In this document: in pieces, positions 44,742-54,856 of the stretch
Layout of the letters: each line of letters begins with the position of its first letter
Numbering within the stretch: the stretch's first letter is position 1
Assembly: GCA_900767955.1 (NCBI GenBank)
Contig: CAAGBC010000060.1
Coordinates: 1-64,000, forward strand
Length of the DNA: 64,000 bases
Direction of reading: 5' to 3'
DNA from: Spirochaetia bacterium
Lineage (GTDB): Bacteria; Spirochaetota; Spirochaetia; Treponematales; Treponemataceae
Notes under the pieces: generated by a model
Told to the model about the DNA's origin: nothing
The model's input: only the letters and a program-made list of their open reading frames with translations
Databases searched by the model: none
Program-made: the position numbers and the translations under genes

Positions 44742-46562
44742 TTACATTTTTTCCAAATATGGAACTAATACTAATTCCATAGCGTTTTTCATTACAGTTA
44801 ATGTACATTCAGCAAGATACAAACGAGCACTTGCAAGCTCTGTATTTTCTGCACCAATAATTGGGCATTGCTGATAGAATTTACTGAATAATTTACTTAC
44901 TTCATATAAATATCCAGTCATCATACTTGGGTCAAGATTTTCTGCAGCCTTTGCAACAACAGTTGGGAAGTCACCCAACGCCTTAATCAATTCCCATTCT
45001 TCTGTAGCTGTAAGAAGACTAGCTTTTTCTGCAGCAGGTTTTAAGCCAGATTCATTTGCTTTACGCAAAATTGAAGTAATCCTTGCACCAACATACTGCA
45101 AATATGGTCCAGTATTTCCATTGAATGAAAGAGATTCTGCTGTATTAAATAACATATCTTTTACAGGATTTACTTGAAGAAGATAATAGTGCAATGCAGC
45201 AAGAGCAACTTTTTCTGCAACATCATCTGCATCACCAACTTCTTTATCTCTTCCTTTGTCTTTAATTTCTGTAAGGGCATCTGCGTGCAAATTATCAATC
45301 AAATCATCTGCATCAACAACAGTTCCTTCACGGCTTTTCATTCTTCCACTTGGAAGATTAACAAGACCATAACTCAAGTGATAAAGTTTATCTGTCCAAT
45401 CAAAGCCAAGTTTTTTAAGAATATGGAACAACACCTTAAAGTGATAAATCTGTTCAGAAGCAACAACATAAACCATTTGATTAAAAGCCCAATCATCATG
45501 GCGACTAATTGCAGTTCCAATATCCTGAGTAATATAAACAGAAGTTCCATCTTTACGAAGAAGAACTTTTTCTTGATTTTCGCCGTCCTTGTTTTTTCCT
45601 ACAACATCAGTTACATCAATACGAACTGAACCATCATCAGCTTTGAAGAAAATTCCTTTTTCCAAGCCTTTTAAAATTTCATCCTTACCTTTAAGATAAG
45701 TTTCGCTTTCAAAATAAAGTTTATCAAAAGAAACACCTGTGCGGTCGTAAGTTGCTTGAACACCATTAAGAGTCCAATCATTCATTTTTTGCCACAAATC
45801 ACGAACTTCTTTATCACCTTGTTCCCATTTGATAAGCATTTCTTCTGTTTCTGCTTGAATTTCTGGATGTTCCTTTGAATATTTATCATATTCTACATAA
45901 CACTGACCAACAAAATGGTCGCCTTTCATTCCTAATGATTCAGGAGTTTCATTTTTTGCTTCATGGAACAATTTATATGCCATCATTGATTTACAAATAT
46001 GAATTCCACGATTATTAATAATATTTACTTTATAAACTTCTGCACCAGCTTTTTTTAGAATACGACTAACACTTTCACCAAGCGCATCATTACGCAAATG
46101 TCCTAAGTGCAAAGGTTTATTTGTGTTAGGACTAGAATATTCAATCATTACACGACGGTCAGCAAAAGGTTTATTTCCTTTGTCATCAAGGGAACCATAA
46201 TTATCGCCTTGTTCACTGATTTTTTTTAGAATAGCAGAAGAAGCATCAGCCTTATTCAATTTTAGATTTACATAAGGACCAACTGCAAGGAATTCTCCAA
46301 GTGAAGAAGAATCAATTCCTTCAAATACTTTTTTTGAATTAATAATATTTACAACTTCTTGTGCAATTACAGGAGGTGCCAAGCGGAATGTTTTAGCAAA
46401 AACAAAAAGAGGAACACCTAAATCGCCCATTTCTGGATTTGGTGGAGTTTGAACTGCAATAGTTTCTGCATCAACTTGTGATGCTTCAATATTTTTTGTT
46501 TTAATAAATTCGTTTAATGCACTAGCAACAACAACACGATAATCTACTTTTACGTCTGACAT
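44742..46562 (-). CDS. argS: Arginyl-tRNA synthetase
   Basis: The 606-residue class I synthetase has an N-terminal Add-1 domain, the HIGH motif in NKPLHLGHLRND, SREGTVVDADDL (KMSKS-equivalent region MKSREG), and a C-terminal DALR anticodon-binding helix bundle. It charges tRNA-Arg such as the one at 148-221. GAGGA precedes the ATG, and a normal-length leader is predicted. Confidence 0.97.
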   Translation of the reverse strand: MSDVKVDYRVVVASALNEFIKTKNIEASQVDAETIAVQTPPNPEMGDLGVPLFVFAKTFRLAPPVIAQEVVNIINSKKVFEGIDSSSLGEFLAVGPYVNLKLNKADASSAILKKISEQGDNYGSLDDKGNKPFADRRVMIEYSSPNTNKPLHLGHLRNDALGESVSRILKKAGAEVYKVNIINNRGIHICKSMMAYKLFHEAKNETPESLGMKGDHFVGQCYVEYDKYSKEHPEIQAETEEMLIKWEQGDKEVRDLWQKMNDWTLNGVQATYDRTGVSFDKLYFESETYLKGKDEILKGLEKGIFFKADDGSVRIDVTDVVGKNKDGENQEKVLLRKDGTSVYITQDIGTAISRHDDWAFNQMVYVVASEQIYHFKVLFHILKKLGFDWTDKLYHLSYGLVNLPSGRMKSREGTVVDADDLIDNLHADALTEIKDKGRDKEVGDADDVAEKVALAALHYYLLQVNPVKDMLFNTAESLSFNGNTGPYLQYVGARITSILRKANESGLKPAAEKASLLTATEEWELIKALGDFPTVVAKAAENLDPSMMTGYLYEVSKLFSKFYQQCPIIGAENTELASARLYLAECTLTVMKNAMELVLVPYLEKM

Positions 46563-46603
46563 AATATCCTCAGAATATAAATATAAGCAAAATGCTAAAA
46601 AAA

Positions 46604-46632
46604 ACTATATCAGATATAAAATCTTTTTTCAA
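46604..46632 (-). promoter_or_regulatory. Promoter of argS
   Basis: On the minus strand TTGAAA (46627-46632), 17 bases, TATAGT (46604-46609). The leader is about 35-40 nt and carries a Shine-Dalgarno. Confidence 0.65.
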
Positions 46633-46639
46633 TTAACCA

Positions 46640-47470
46640 CTAGAAATAACCAAGAAACGCTGCCTGAACTGTAAAATTATCAGAAGAAAGTGTTTCCCTG
46701 CGATTGGAACCAAAGATTTCATTACAACAAGTACAATTTTTTGCGACTACAATATTTTGTGGATTTATTCCAATTTTAGCCAAAACCCTAAGATTTGCTT
46801 GCAAAAGTGACAACGAATATAAATTCCCAGAACCATAATTCCAATTTTTAAGCAATTCTTTTTTTGCAAAAAAATCTATATCTATTTTTTTTACACATTC
46901 TTTGGAAAAATTATCAACAAAATAAGCAGCTCTTTCTTCATTTACAACATAACAACAATCGTGAATATGAGGGCCAATAGCAACACAAATATCTTCAATT
47001 GCGCAAGAATATTTTTTTACCGCGATATTTAACGCATCTTCTATTATGCCAGTTCCTTTCCACCCAGAATGAACAACACCAAAAACTTGGGATTTGCAAT
47101 CGTAAAAATAAATAGGAACACAATCAGCAACAGTAACAACAGGAATTAAATTATTATTGCAAGTAATAATTCCATCACCTTGTTTATTTTTTGTATCTTC
47201 CACAGATGAAACATCATAAACAATTTTTGAATGAATTAATTCCACAGGAACAAATTCAGACTGCAAAGAATAATCAGATAAAATAGAAGAAAACATATTT
47301 TTTCTAACAGGATTTTTTTCATTCCATCTAAAGCGCATTGAACCTGCTTTTTTTAGCGTCATTCCCCATTTTGGAGACAGAATATCAAGCAGTTTTCCAT
47401 CTTTGTAAAATGGGAACAAAACATATTCGTCATCAGAAAAAATATCTATTTGATTAATTAAAGAATCCAT
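46640..47470 (-). CDS. pgeF: YfiH/PgeF multicopper-fold laccase-domain protein
   Basis: The 276-residue protein belongs to the laccase-domain family: VTVADCVPIYFYD, VVHSGWKGTGIIEDALN (metal-binding His), AIGPHIHDCCYVV (Cys and His ligands) and CTCCNEIFGSNRRE. E. coli PgeF removes wrongly inserted L-Ser from peptidoglycan precursors; other members act on purine nucleosides, so the activity here is not certain. It begins 1 bp after the upstream gene and has no clear Shine-Dalgarno. Confidence 0.88.
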   Translation of the reverse strand: MDSLINQIDIFSDDEYVLFPFYKDGKLLDILSPKWGMTLKKAGSMRFRWNEKNPVRKNMFSSILSDYSLQSEFVPVELIHSKIVYDVSSVEDTKNKQGDGIITCNNNLIPVVTVADCVPIYFYDCKSQVFGVVHSGWKGTGIIEDALNIAVKKYSCAIEDICVAIGPHIHDCCYVVNEERAAYFVDNFSKECVKKIDIDFFAKKELLKNWNYGSGNLYSLSLLQANLRVLAKIGINPQNIVVAKNCTCCNEIFGSNRRETLSSDNFTVQAAFLGYF

Positions 47471-47471
47471 A

Positions 47472-49181
47472 TTATTTATTTACAACTTTTGGCAAATCTA
47501 AAGGTTCAATTTCTGCAAGAATTCCACGACAACTATTTAATATGTATCTTGTTTTTCGCAAAGCATCTCTATAAGCAGAATTATCGTGACCTTTTATTGT
47601 CAAAAGATTTTGAATTGACTCATAGTCTTTTGTTTTTTCTTCATCAAGAACACCGTGCAAAACTCTTTCAATTGATCTACAAGCATCACAAAATCTTGAC
47701 TGATACATTCTAACATTAGCCTCTGCGTTTATAATCAAAGATTCAATAGTTCCTTGATTTTTTAATGTGCGGGCATGTTCATTTTGAATTTGCGCAAAGA
47801 TATTTCCTAAACCACCTTCTGGCGCAAGAGAATATACAAAATCAGAAATTTGATGAACAACTTCAGACAAATCGTTTATTGCAGCAGAAAGTTCAGAGCG
47901 ATTTTCTGTATTTATAAAAACACCTTCAAGCATTAAAATATTCAAAGGTTCAATAATGCGATTAAATTTTTCAAGGGCAAACCAAGATAAAAAACCACCA
48001 GTCATTTCACAACGGAAAGTAACTCCGCCCCACAAAGATGCCCATGGTCTAAATTTTAACTCAGGGAAAGAATCTAAACCAAAACTTTTTTCCAAAATAT
48101 GTTTTAATTGCTCTTTTTTTCTATCTCGTAACCAAGATTCCCAACGCTCGTCAAAAACACGCTTCCATTCATCTTTAAATTTTATAAACCAATCTTCACC
48201 GCCTCCAAAGGAAGGAACTTGCCAATCAAAATCTTCATTAACAATTTTTCCTAAAGCAACAATCGGAACTGAAGAAATAAAAGCCTGAATAATTGCTATA
48301 TGTGCACTTGATTGTGCAAGAAAATCTCTTAATGCTTTTTCTGTTTCGGTATCAACATTCAACACTTTTGAAGATTTTTTTAGAGGAAATAAGAATATAG
48401 CTTCCAAAACCTCATTTGTAATTGGATTTGGAGTTGCCAAAACTTTTGCAAAGCTAGAATAATCAACTCTTGCGTTTACATAAGGACATGTATAAGAATC
48501 CGAAATAATTGAAGTAAATTGTGCCAAAAAATGAATAAACGGTAGATTAGAAAATTGCAACAACCAATTCAAACTAAGAACAGCTGAATACAAATTTGAT
48601 TTTGTTTCATTATTTATGCTTTTTAAAATATTTTCCATTCGTTTTATTAAAGATGTACGCAATTCAGCAGTAGGTTCTCTTTCTAAAGGAATAGAATATG
48701 GATCAGCTTCTTTATTTATCTTTTCTGAAATTTCAGGAGCAATAAACATACTCAAAAAAACATAAAATCGACCTGGATTATCATTAAAAGAAGCAAAGTG
48801 TGGCAAAAAATAATCCGCTGCAATTTTTAATTCTTTTAATCGTTCATAAAACAAAGAAAAAAGTAATTTTCGATTGTGAGCTATTAAGCCAGAATGTTGC
48901 TTGTTAATTTTTTTTGCAAGATTATCAAGTAAATCGTCATTATAAATTTCTGAAATTGCCCTTTTAGTAAGAAAAGAACGAATCCATAAAAAAAATTTAT
49001 AAAATACAGATTCTGATTTTATTTTTATATCAATACTCGGAGTATCATAATCTTCTCGAGTTGATTGCAAAACAGGAATAACATCTGTTTTATTTTGATT
49101 CAATTTTGCAAGCAAAAAACTTCGTTCTTCTGGAGTAATTCCTGCTACAAGTTCATCAAAGGAGCTTTTTTCTTCATTCAT
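47472..49181 (-). CDS. Uncharacterised 569-residue helical protein
   Basis: The protein has no signal sequence or obvious membrane helix. It is rich in long helices and aromatic residues (RFYVFLSMFIAPEISEKI; WASLWGGVTFRCEMTGGFLSWFALEKF) and has a C-terminal helical region. No family is recognised. It is immediately upstream of pgeF and 74 bp downstream of sbcC on the same strand. It may be a spirochaete-specific protein, but that rests only on not recognising it. Confidence 0.7.
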   Translation of the reverse strand: MNEEKSSFDELVAGITPEERSFLLAKLNQNKTDVIPVLQSTREDYDTPSIDIKIKSESVFYKFFLWIRSFLTKRAISEIYNDDLLDNLAKKINKQHSGLIAHNRKLLFSLFYERLKELKIAADYFLPHFASFNDNPGRFYVFLSMFIAPEISEKINKEADPYSIPLEREPTAELRTSLIKRMENILKSINNETKSNLYSAVLSLNWLLQFSNLPFIHFLAQFTSIISDSYTCPYVNARVDYSSFAKVLATPNPITNEVLEAIFLFPLKKSSKVLNVDTETEKALRDFLAQSSAHIAIIQAFISSVPIVALGKIVNEDFDWQVPSFGGGEDWFIKFKDEWKRVFDERWESWLRDRKKEQLKHILEKSFGLDSFPELKFRPWASLWGGVTFRCEMTGGFLSWFALEKFNRIIEPLNILMLEGVFINTENRSELSAAINDLSEVVHQISDFVYSLAPEGGLGNIFAQIQNEHARTLKNQGTIESLIINAEANVRMYQSRFCDACRSIERVLHGVLDEEKTKDYESIQNLLTIKGHDNSAYRDALRKTRYILNSCRGILAEIEPLDLPKVVNK

Positions 49182-49255
49182 AATTATCTAATACCAATAT
49201 TTATATTTTAAAATTATACGCTATAAGTATTTTTTATACAAATAGAAAATAATGT

Positions 49256-52200
49256 TTAACCTAATATTTTTATGTGTGAACCATTTTGTGTTTTTTCAAC
49301 TTTAATTATCGAAGGAATTGTTGACTGCAATGCATCCACATGAGAAATAATTCCAACCATTTTTGTTTCTTGAAGTTCATTCAAAACACCTAAAGCTTTA
49401 TCCAAAGTTTCATTATCCAAAGTTCCAAAACCTTCATCTATAAATAATGAATCAAGTTGAATTCCGCCATTTCGATTTTGAACAACATCTGTCAACGCCA
49501 AAGCCAAACTTATAGAAGCCATAAAAGTTTCACCTCCACTTAAAGTAGAAGTTGGTCGTTCTGAACCATTAAAACTATCTATAACAAGTAAATCTAATCC
49601 TTTTTTGGAATTACCTTTTCCACCGTTTTCATAATTTGCGATTTTAAAATTATATCGTCCATTGGAAATATCATAAAAACGCTTACTTGCATAACTAACA
49701 ACTTGTTCAAAATAAATTCCTAACACCCAGGAATCAAACTGCAATTTTTTTGGATTATTTCCGTTCAAGTCGTTATTTAATTTTTCATAAGGAAGTCGTT
49801 TTTGTTCCGTAGTTTTGCGTTGATTTTCTAAAGTTTTATACTGCTCAAAAGATGATTCAAAATTTGTATAATCTTCTATTACTTTTTGAAAATCGTTACT
49901 TAAATTTTGTGCTTCGAGCATCATTTCATTTTTTTTATTTTGTGCAACTTGCAAATCTGTTTCAATTTCAGACAACATTCGAATATTTTTGTATTTTTCC
50001 AAAACAGCAGAATGTTCCACAACTGAAACAGAATATTCTTTTAAATCATTTTTTATTTTTACTAGTTCATTTTCTTCAACAAAACAAGAAATTACTTCTT
50101 CCAAATTACTAAATTCAGAGGAAGAAACTTTTTCGCTAAGTACAGCATTTGCATCATCAAGATTTTTAGAAGAATCAGCAAAATACTTGCTTTTTGTTTG
50201 ATTATCAACTTCACAAGCCTTTTTTTCAGAAGCAATATTTTTACAAGCATTTTCCCAATTATTAATTTTTAGTTCAGCATCTTCTAATTCCTTTTGCACT
50301 GTCAAATGCTTTTTTGTTAATTCTTCAAGAGATAAACCTTTTAATGAATTATTTTCTTTTTCTTTTTGAGTTGCCAAACAAGAACTATAAATTTTATCTT
50401 GTTCCATAATTGCTTCTCGTTTTTCCTTATACTTTTCTTCCAATGTATCAAGATTTTCTTTTATTTTTTTGTAAAACTGAATATTTTCTTCTTTTTTTTC
50501 TAAGGAAACTTTGTCATTTTCAAAAATTTCGCAAATATTTTCTTCAATAGATTGCGCTTCCAATTCTTTTTTCTGAATAGATTTTTCAGAAATCAAAGTT
50601 GCTACAGAAGAAATTTGAGCTTCAATTTCTATAGCCTTTTCCTGGCTGATTTTTAAATTTTGTTCATAAGTTGAAATTTTATCTGAAAAAGAAAGCCCGC
50701 TAATAGAACAAGCTAATTTTGGATGATTTAATGAACCACACACAGGACATTCCTGACCTTCTTGCAAATCTTTTGCCAATTCGTAAGAAGCATTTTTCTT
50801 TTCATAATTTTTTTGTTCTATTAAAGTTTCATCAAGGATTTTTTTATTATTTTCAATATTTTTTACTAAAGAATCCTTTGATAAATTTAAATCCCTTAAT
50901 TCAATCTGTTTTTCATCTATTTCTTTGATAATTTTTTGAAGACTTTTAAAATCATTTAATTTTTGTTCATCATCCTTAACTTTGATTTTTAAATTGGAAA
51001 TTTCTATAGTAATTTGTTCAATTAAATTTTCAACAGCTAACTCACTATTTACTTTATTTTTATTTTCTGTAATTTCACAATCAATTTTGTTTAATTCTTC
51101 CTGTAAATTGTCCAACTTTTGCTTTTCACTTTGCGTTTTTTCTATATAAAAAGCTAATTCTTTTGCATTTTTTAATTGTTCTTCTAAAACTGAAAATTCA
51201 CTTTGCATTTTTTTAGTTTCAGCTTTTAATACAGCAAAATCATTTTCTTGTTGGAAAATTTCATCGTATTTTTTTGAAACAAAATTTAAATTGTCTTTTG
51301 ATTCTTCAAAATCGATTTTTGCCTTTTCATAATTTTTTTTGCAAATTTCCACATTGCGAATAAATTCTCCAAACACAGAAGATTTTTCAGCTTTTTTTAT
51401 TTTTTCTTCAATGTGTTCGTAAAATTCCTTTTTAGACAACAAACTATTTAATTTTTGAGAATGTTCATTCTTTTCTTTTGCTTGAGTTTTTTCTTCATTT
51501 AATTTTGTAATATCTGAAACAATAATTTGTAATTCATGGGAATTATTTTTTTGCTTATTTTCAATTTCTTCTTTTTTTACTTTTAATTCTTCCAAAAATT
51601 TATCACCTTCAGAAAAATCGCATTTTTTGCAAAGATTTGTAATTTGATTATTTATTGCATCAAGTTCATTTTTTAAGTTTTTAGCTTTTTCCCGAATATC
51701 TTCCATAATAGAAGTATAAGAATCAACAGGAAAAATCTTTTTTAGAGTTTCAGCTTTGTCTTTTGAATTTTCCTTCAAAAATGAAGAAAAAGCACCTTGT
51801 GGCAATAAAATTATTTTTGAAAATTCATCTTTTTTTAATCCAATAATTGATTGAATTCTTGCATCGATCTGAGATTTTTGTTCATCAAATGAAACAAAAC
51901 TTTTTTGCTCAGTGTTATACTGTTCAAAAACAACAACAGAATCTTTTATTGCTTCCTTATTATTTTTGTTCACATATTTATACGAAAGAGTTCTATTTAC
52001 GCGATAAATTTTTCCTGCACTTTCAAAAGAAAATTCAACAAAGGCTTCTGAATCATCTTTTACATCTGTATATTTTGAACGCAACTGATTAGATTCTTCA
52101 CCGCGACTACCACAAACACTTCCGTACAACGCAAAAGTCATTGCATCAAAAATAAAAGTTTTACCAGCCCCAGTATTTCCCGTAATCAAAAACATATTTT

Positions 52201-52273
52201 CTAATTTTGAAAAATCTATTTGCTCATTTACAAAAGGCCCAATATTTCTTAATTTAATTAACAAAGGCTTCAT
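49256..52273 (-). CDS. sbcC: Exonuclease subunit SbcC (Rad50-like)
   Basis: The 1005-residue ATPase has Walker A GNTGAGKTFIFDAM at the N-terminus. Long coiled coils flank a CPVC zinc hook (GQECPVCGSLNHP) near residue 515, with signature LSGGETFMASI and Walker B LDSLFIDEGFGTLD at the C-terminus. With SbcD it cuts DNA hairpins and double-strand ends. Its ATG at 52273 overlaps the sbcD stop (ATGA), with GGGAAG upstream. Confidence 0.96.
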   Translation of the reverse strand: MKPLLIKLRNIGPFVNEQIDFSKLENMFLITGNTGAGKTFIFDAMTFALYGSVCGSRGEESNQLRSKYTDVKDDSEAFVEFSFESAGKIYRVNRTLSYKYVNKNNKEAIKDSVVVFEQYNTEQKSFVSFDEQKSQIDARIQSIIGLKKDEFSKIILLPQGAFSSFLKENSKDKAETLKKIFPVDSYTSIMEDIREKAKNLKNELDAINNQITNLCKKCDFSEGDKFLEELKVKKEEIENKQKNNSHELQIIVSDITKLNEEKTQAKEKNEHSQKLNSLLSKKEFYEHIEEKIKKAEKSSVFGEFIRNVEICKKNYEKAKIDFEESKDNLNFVSKKYDEIFQQENDFAVLKAETKKMQSEFSVLEEQLKNAKELAFYIEKTQSEKQKLDNLQEELNKIDCEITENKNKVNSELAVENLIEQITIEISNLKIKVKDDEQKLNDFKSLQKIIKEIDEKQIELRDLNLSKDSLVKNIENNKKILDETLIEQKNYEKKNASYELAKDLQEGQECPVCGSLNHPKLACSISGLSFSDKISTYEQNLKISQEKAIEIEAQISSVATLISEKSIQKKELEAQSIEENICEIFENDKVSLEKKEENIQFYKKIKENLDTLEEKYKEKREAIMEQDKIYSSCLATQKEKENNSLKGLSLEELTKKHLTVQKELEDAELKINNWENACKNIASEKKACEVDNQTKSKYFADSSKNLDDANAVLSEKVSSSEFSNLEEVISCFVEENELVKIKNDLKEYSVSVVEHSAVLEKYKNIRMLSEIETDLQVAQNKKNEMMLEAQNLSNDFQKVIEDYTNFESSFEQYKTLENQRKTTEQKRLPYEKLNNDLNGNNPKKLQFDSWVLGIYFEQVVSYASKRFYDISNGRYNFKIANYENGGKGNSKKGLDLLVIDSFNGSERPTSTLSGGETFMASISLALALTDVVQNRNGGIQLDSLFIDEGFGTLDNETLDKALGVLNELQETKMVGIISHVDALQSTIPSIIKVEKTQNGSHIKILG

Positions 52274-53499
52274 TTTGATACTTCCCAAGAATAATTTTTA
52301 GTTTCTGTCAAAAAAACTTCTTTTTCTTCTTTAACTAATTCATCTTCACAGGCATTTTCACCATACAATTCTTGAATAAACTGTTCAAATATTTTTTCCG
52401 AATTATTACTTTGAATAGCAACTCGTCGCTGTGAGATTTGATTATTTTCCGCCTTTTGAACATTATTTTTTTGAATAAAAGACATAATAAATGGAAAATT
52501 TTTACGCAACAAAGCCATTGGAGTAACTGGCATTACTGAATCTGTACAAACAATTTCCACATAATTATTTTTATTTTCATTAATTAATTTTGAATCAGAA
52601 GTTTCGCCATAAAAATCAGCAAAAGCGCCTTCCAATTTTACAAGACGATGCAACGGTTTCACAGGAATTTTTGTTACTTTTGGCTTTGAATCTTTTGCTA
52701 TTTCCACAGACAAAAAATAAGTATTTTGAGAATCTTCAAATGAATATGCCAACGGGGAACCAGAATAAAAAGTTGTCTGATTTTTTCCGCAAGGCTGAAA
52801 CCCATGCAAATGCCCCAAGGCTGTGTAACTAAAAAAATCAAACAACGAAGCATCAACTTGTTCAGCTGTTCCAACAAAACTCCGCTCTGAATCAGAAACA
52901 CTAGAATTTAATGTAAACAAATGAGCTATCAAAACTGGCAATGACTTTGAATAATTTGTTTCGTGACTTTTTTTTATTTGAACACACGCTTCCTGAAACA
53001 ATTCTTGCTGCTTTTTCAAAGGAGTTCCTTCATCAAAGGAAAATTCTCCAGTTTTTTCTTCAGCACAAATTGAATGAGGCATTAAAAATGGCAATTGATA
53101 CACAGCAACAGATTCTTTTTCATTAGATAAAATCACAGGCTTGCAAAAAGTTTTTGTATCAGAACAAATATGAATTTTTTCATTTTTCAAAATTTCTTTT
53201 GCAAAAGCAAGGCGGGCTGCACTATCGTGATTTCCTGCAATAAAAAATAATTCCAACTTTGGAAATTGATTTCGTACCTGAAATAAAAATGAACTAAATA
53301 AATTAACAGCCTCTACAGGAGGAATTTGTCTATCGTAAATATCTCCTGCAACAAATAATGCATCATAAGGATTATTATTTTCTTCAGCGTTTTTTAATTC
53401 CTGCAAAAGTTGGGTCAACATTTCTTTTTGATCATCAATAAATGAAAACTCATGAAATATTTTTCCTAAATGCCAATCACTTGTATGCAAAATTTTCAT
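52270..53499 (-). CDS. sbcD: Exonuclease subunit SbcD (Mre11-like)
   Basis: The 409-residue metallophosphoesterase has HTSDWHLGK, VAGDIYDR, FIAGNHDSAAR and ALGHLHGFQ, the phosphoesterase motifs of Mre11/SbcD, and a C-terminal capping region. It is the nuclease partner of SbcC. Its start overlaps the MATE gene stop (ATGA), linking the three genes in one transcript. Confidence 0.96.
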   Translation of the reverse strand: MKILHTSDWHLGKIFHEFSFIDDQKEMLTQLLQELKNAEENNNPYDALFVAGDIYDRQIPPVEAVNLFSSFLFQVRNQFPKLELFFIAGNHDSAARLAFAKEILKNEKIHICSDTKTFCKPVILSNEKESVAVYQLPFLMPHSICAEEKTGEFSFDEGTPLKKQQELFQEACVQIKKSHETNYSKSLPVLIAHLFTLNSSVSDSERSFVGTAEQVDASLFDFFSYTALGHLHGFQPCGKNQTTFYSGSPLAYSFEDSQNTYFLSVEIAKDSKPKVTKIPVKPLHRLVKLEGAFADFYGETSDSKLINENKNNYVEIVCTDSVMPVTPMALLRKNFPFIMSFIQKNNVQKAENNQISQRRVAIQSNNSEKIFEQFIQELYGENACEDELVKEEKEVFLTETKNYSWEVSK

Positions 53500-54854
53500 A
53501 CAGATTCTCCAATTGCTTTATTTACCACAGATTTATTTTTCCAAAATCCTAATTTCCATCTGATAATGACAACAATTGCTCTAAAAATTTCATCTAAAGC
53601 CATTGCAATCCAAACGCCTTTTAAGCCAAGCCCAAACTTTATTCCCAAAACCCATGCAAATACAACCGAAATTCCCCACATGGAACAAATTCCCAATACT
53701 GTGGAAAACACAACATCACCTGCCGCTCGCATATTTTGAATTATAACAAGATTTACACATCTTCCCATTTCCAAGAAAATGCCAATAAACATTATTTGTC
53801 TACCAATTTCTATTATTTTTTGATTATCAGTAAAAAAAGGAACTGTCCACTTTGATAAAACATAATTCAAAGTTGCAACAATAATAGAAACTACAATTGC
53901 GCTATACAAACTTTTTAGTACTCGCCTATACGCAAAATCATAATCACCAGCACCAACACTATGCCCTGTTACAATTGCTGTTGCCCCCGCCATGGAATTA
54001 GAATAAATCAAAGAAAAAAGCATTAATGAGTTACAACAAATTTTTGCAGTTATGGCTTCTGGCCCTAAAGTATTTACAAAGGAAGTAATAATTATTTGTG
54101 AAATATTATATGAAAAGTTTTCACCTGCAGTAGGAACACCAATTTTAATAAGTTTTATAAAAAGTTCCCTAGGAAAAGGAAACAAGTATTTTATAGATAC
54201 AGACCCTTTTATTATTTTCTTAAATAAAACAAAAGAAATAATTATTCCAATAATTCTACTTGAACTAGTTGCAATAGCTACACCTTTTACACCCAAACCT
54301 AAATAAGCTAAAGGCCCAAACAAAAAGATGTAATTTCCAATAGCATTAAGAATATTTATTCCTAAAAATACAAACATTCCAATTTTAGTCTTGCCATTGC
54401 AATTAAAAATTTGTGAAAAAATCATGATAATTGCATCAGCAAAAATAAAACAACCTACAATTTTCATATAGGAATTCGCATCTGCCATCATCACATCTGG
54501 AACATTTATTAGATTTAATAAATTCGTACTAAAAAAAGCAATAAAAACAGAAATGACAAAACTTAAAACAAAATTAAAAGTAAAAGCTACAGTATATATT
54601 TTATTAATTTCTTTTAATTGTTTTGCACCCAAAAATTGCGCAACCACAACTCCCGTTGCACTAGAAATAACAGTAAAAGCGAAAGAAAGAAATGTAAATA
54701 TTTGGCCAGCATTTCCTAATGCACCAACGGCATTTTCTGAATACTGACTTACCATTATAGTATCAATGTATCCTAAACACATTGAAAGAAGCATTTGAAA
54801 AAAAATCGGACAAGCAAGCTTAAAAATTGAATAATACTTTACTTCACTTTTCAT
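53496..54854 (-). CDS. MATE-family efflux transporter
   Basis: The 452-residue protein has twelve predicted helices in two halves and MATE features: SMCLGYIDTIMVSQYSENAVGALG near the N-terminus, ATGVVVAQFLGAKQ, and GATAIVTGHSVGAGDYDFA in the second half. It probably exports drugs or metabolites in exchange for sodium or protons. It starts 2 bp after the glycosyltransferase-methyltransferase gene and overlaps sbcD. Confidence 0.92.
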   Translation of the reverse strand: MKSEVKYYSIFKLACPIFFQMLLSMCLGYIDTIMVSQYSENAVGALGNAGQIFTFLSFAFTVISSATGVVVAQFLGAKQLKEINKIYTVAFTFNFVLSFVISVFIAFFSTNLLNLINVPDVMMADANSYMKIVGCFIFADAIIMIFSQIFNCNGKTKIGMFVFLGINILNAIGNYIFLFGPLAYLGLGVKGVAIATSSSRIIGIIISFVLFKKIIKGSVSIKYLFPFPRELFIKLIKIGVPTAGENFSYNISQIIITSFVNTLGPEAITAKICCNSLMLFSLIYSNSMAGATAIVTGHSVGAGDYDFAYRRVLKSLYSAIVVSIIVATLNYVLSKWTVPFFTDNQKIIEIGRQIMFIGIFLEMGRCVNLVIIQNMRAAGDVVFSTVLGICSMWGISVVFAWVLGIKFGLGLKGVWIAMALDEIFRAIVVIIRWKLGFWKNKSVVNKAIGESV

Positions 54855-54856
54855 AA

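Noticed and set aside
45174..45629. A 151-codon open frame on the plus strand
   Set aside because: It lies wholly antisense to argS, has no ribosome binding site, and its composition (runs of Asn, Ile, Phe and Cys) is that of a shadow frame.
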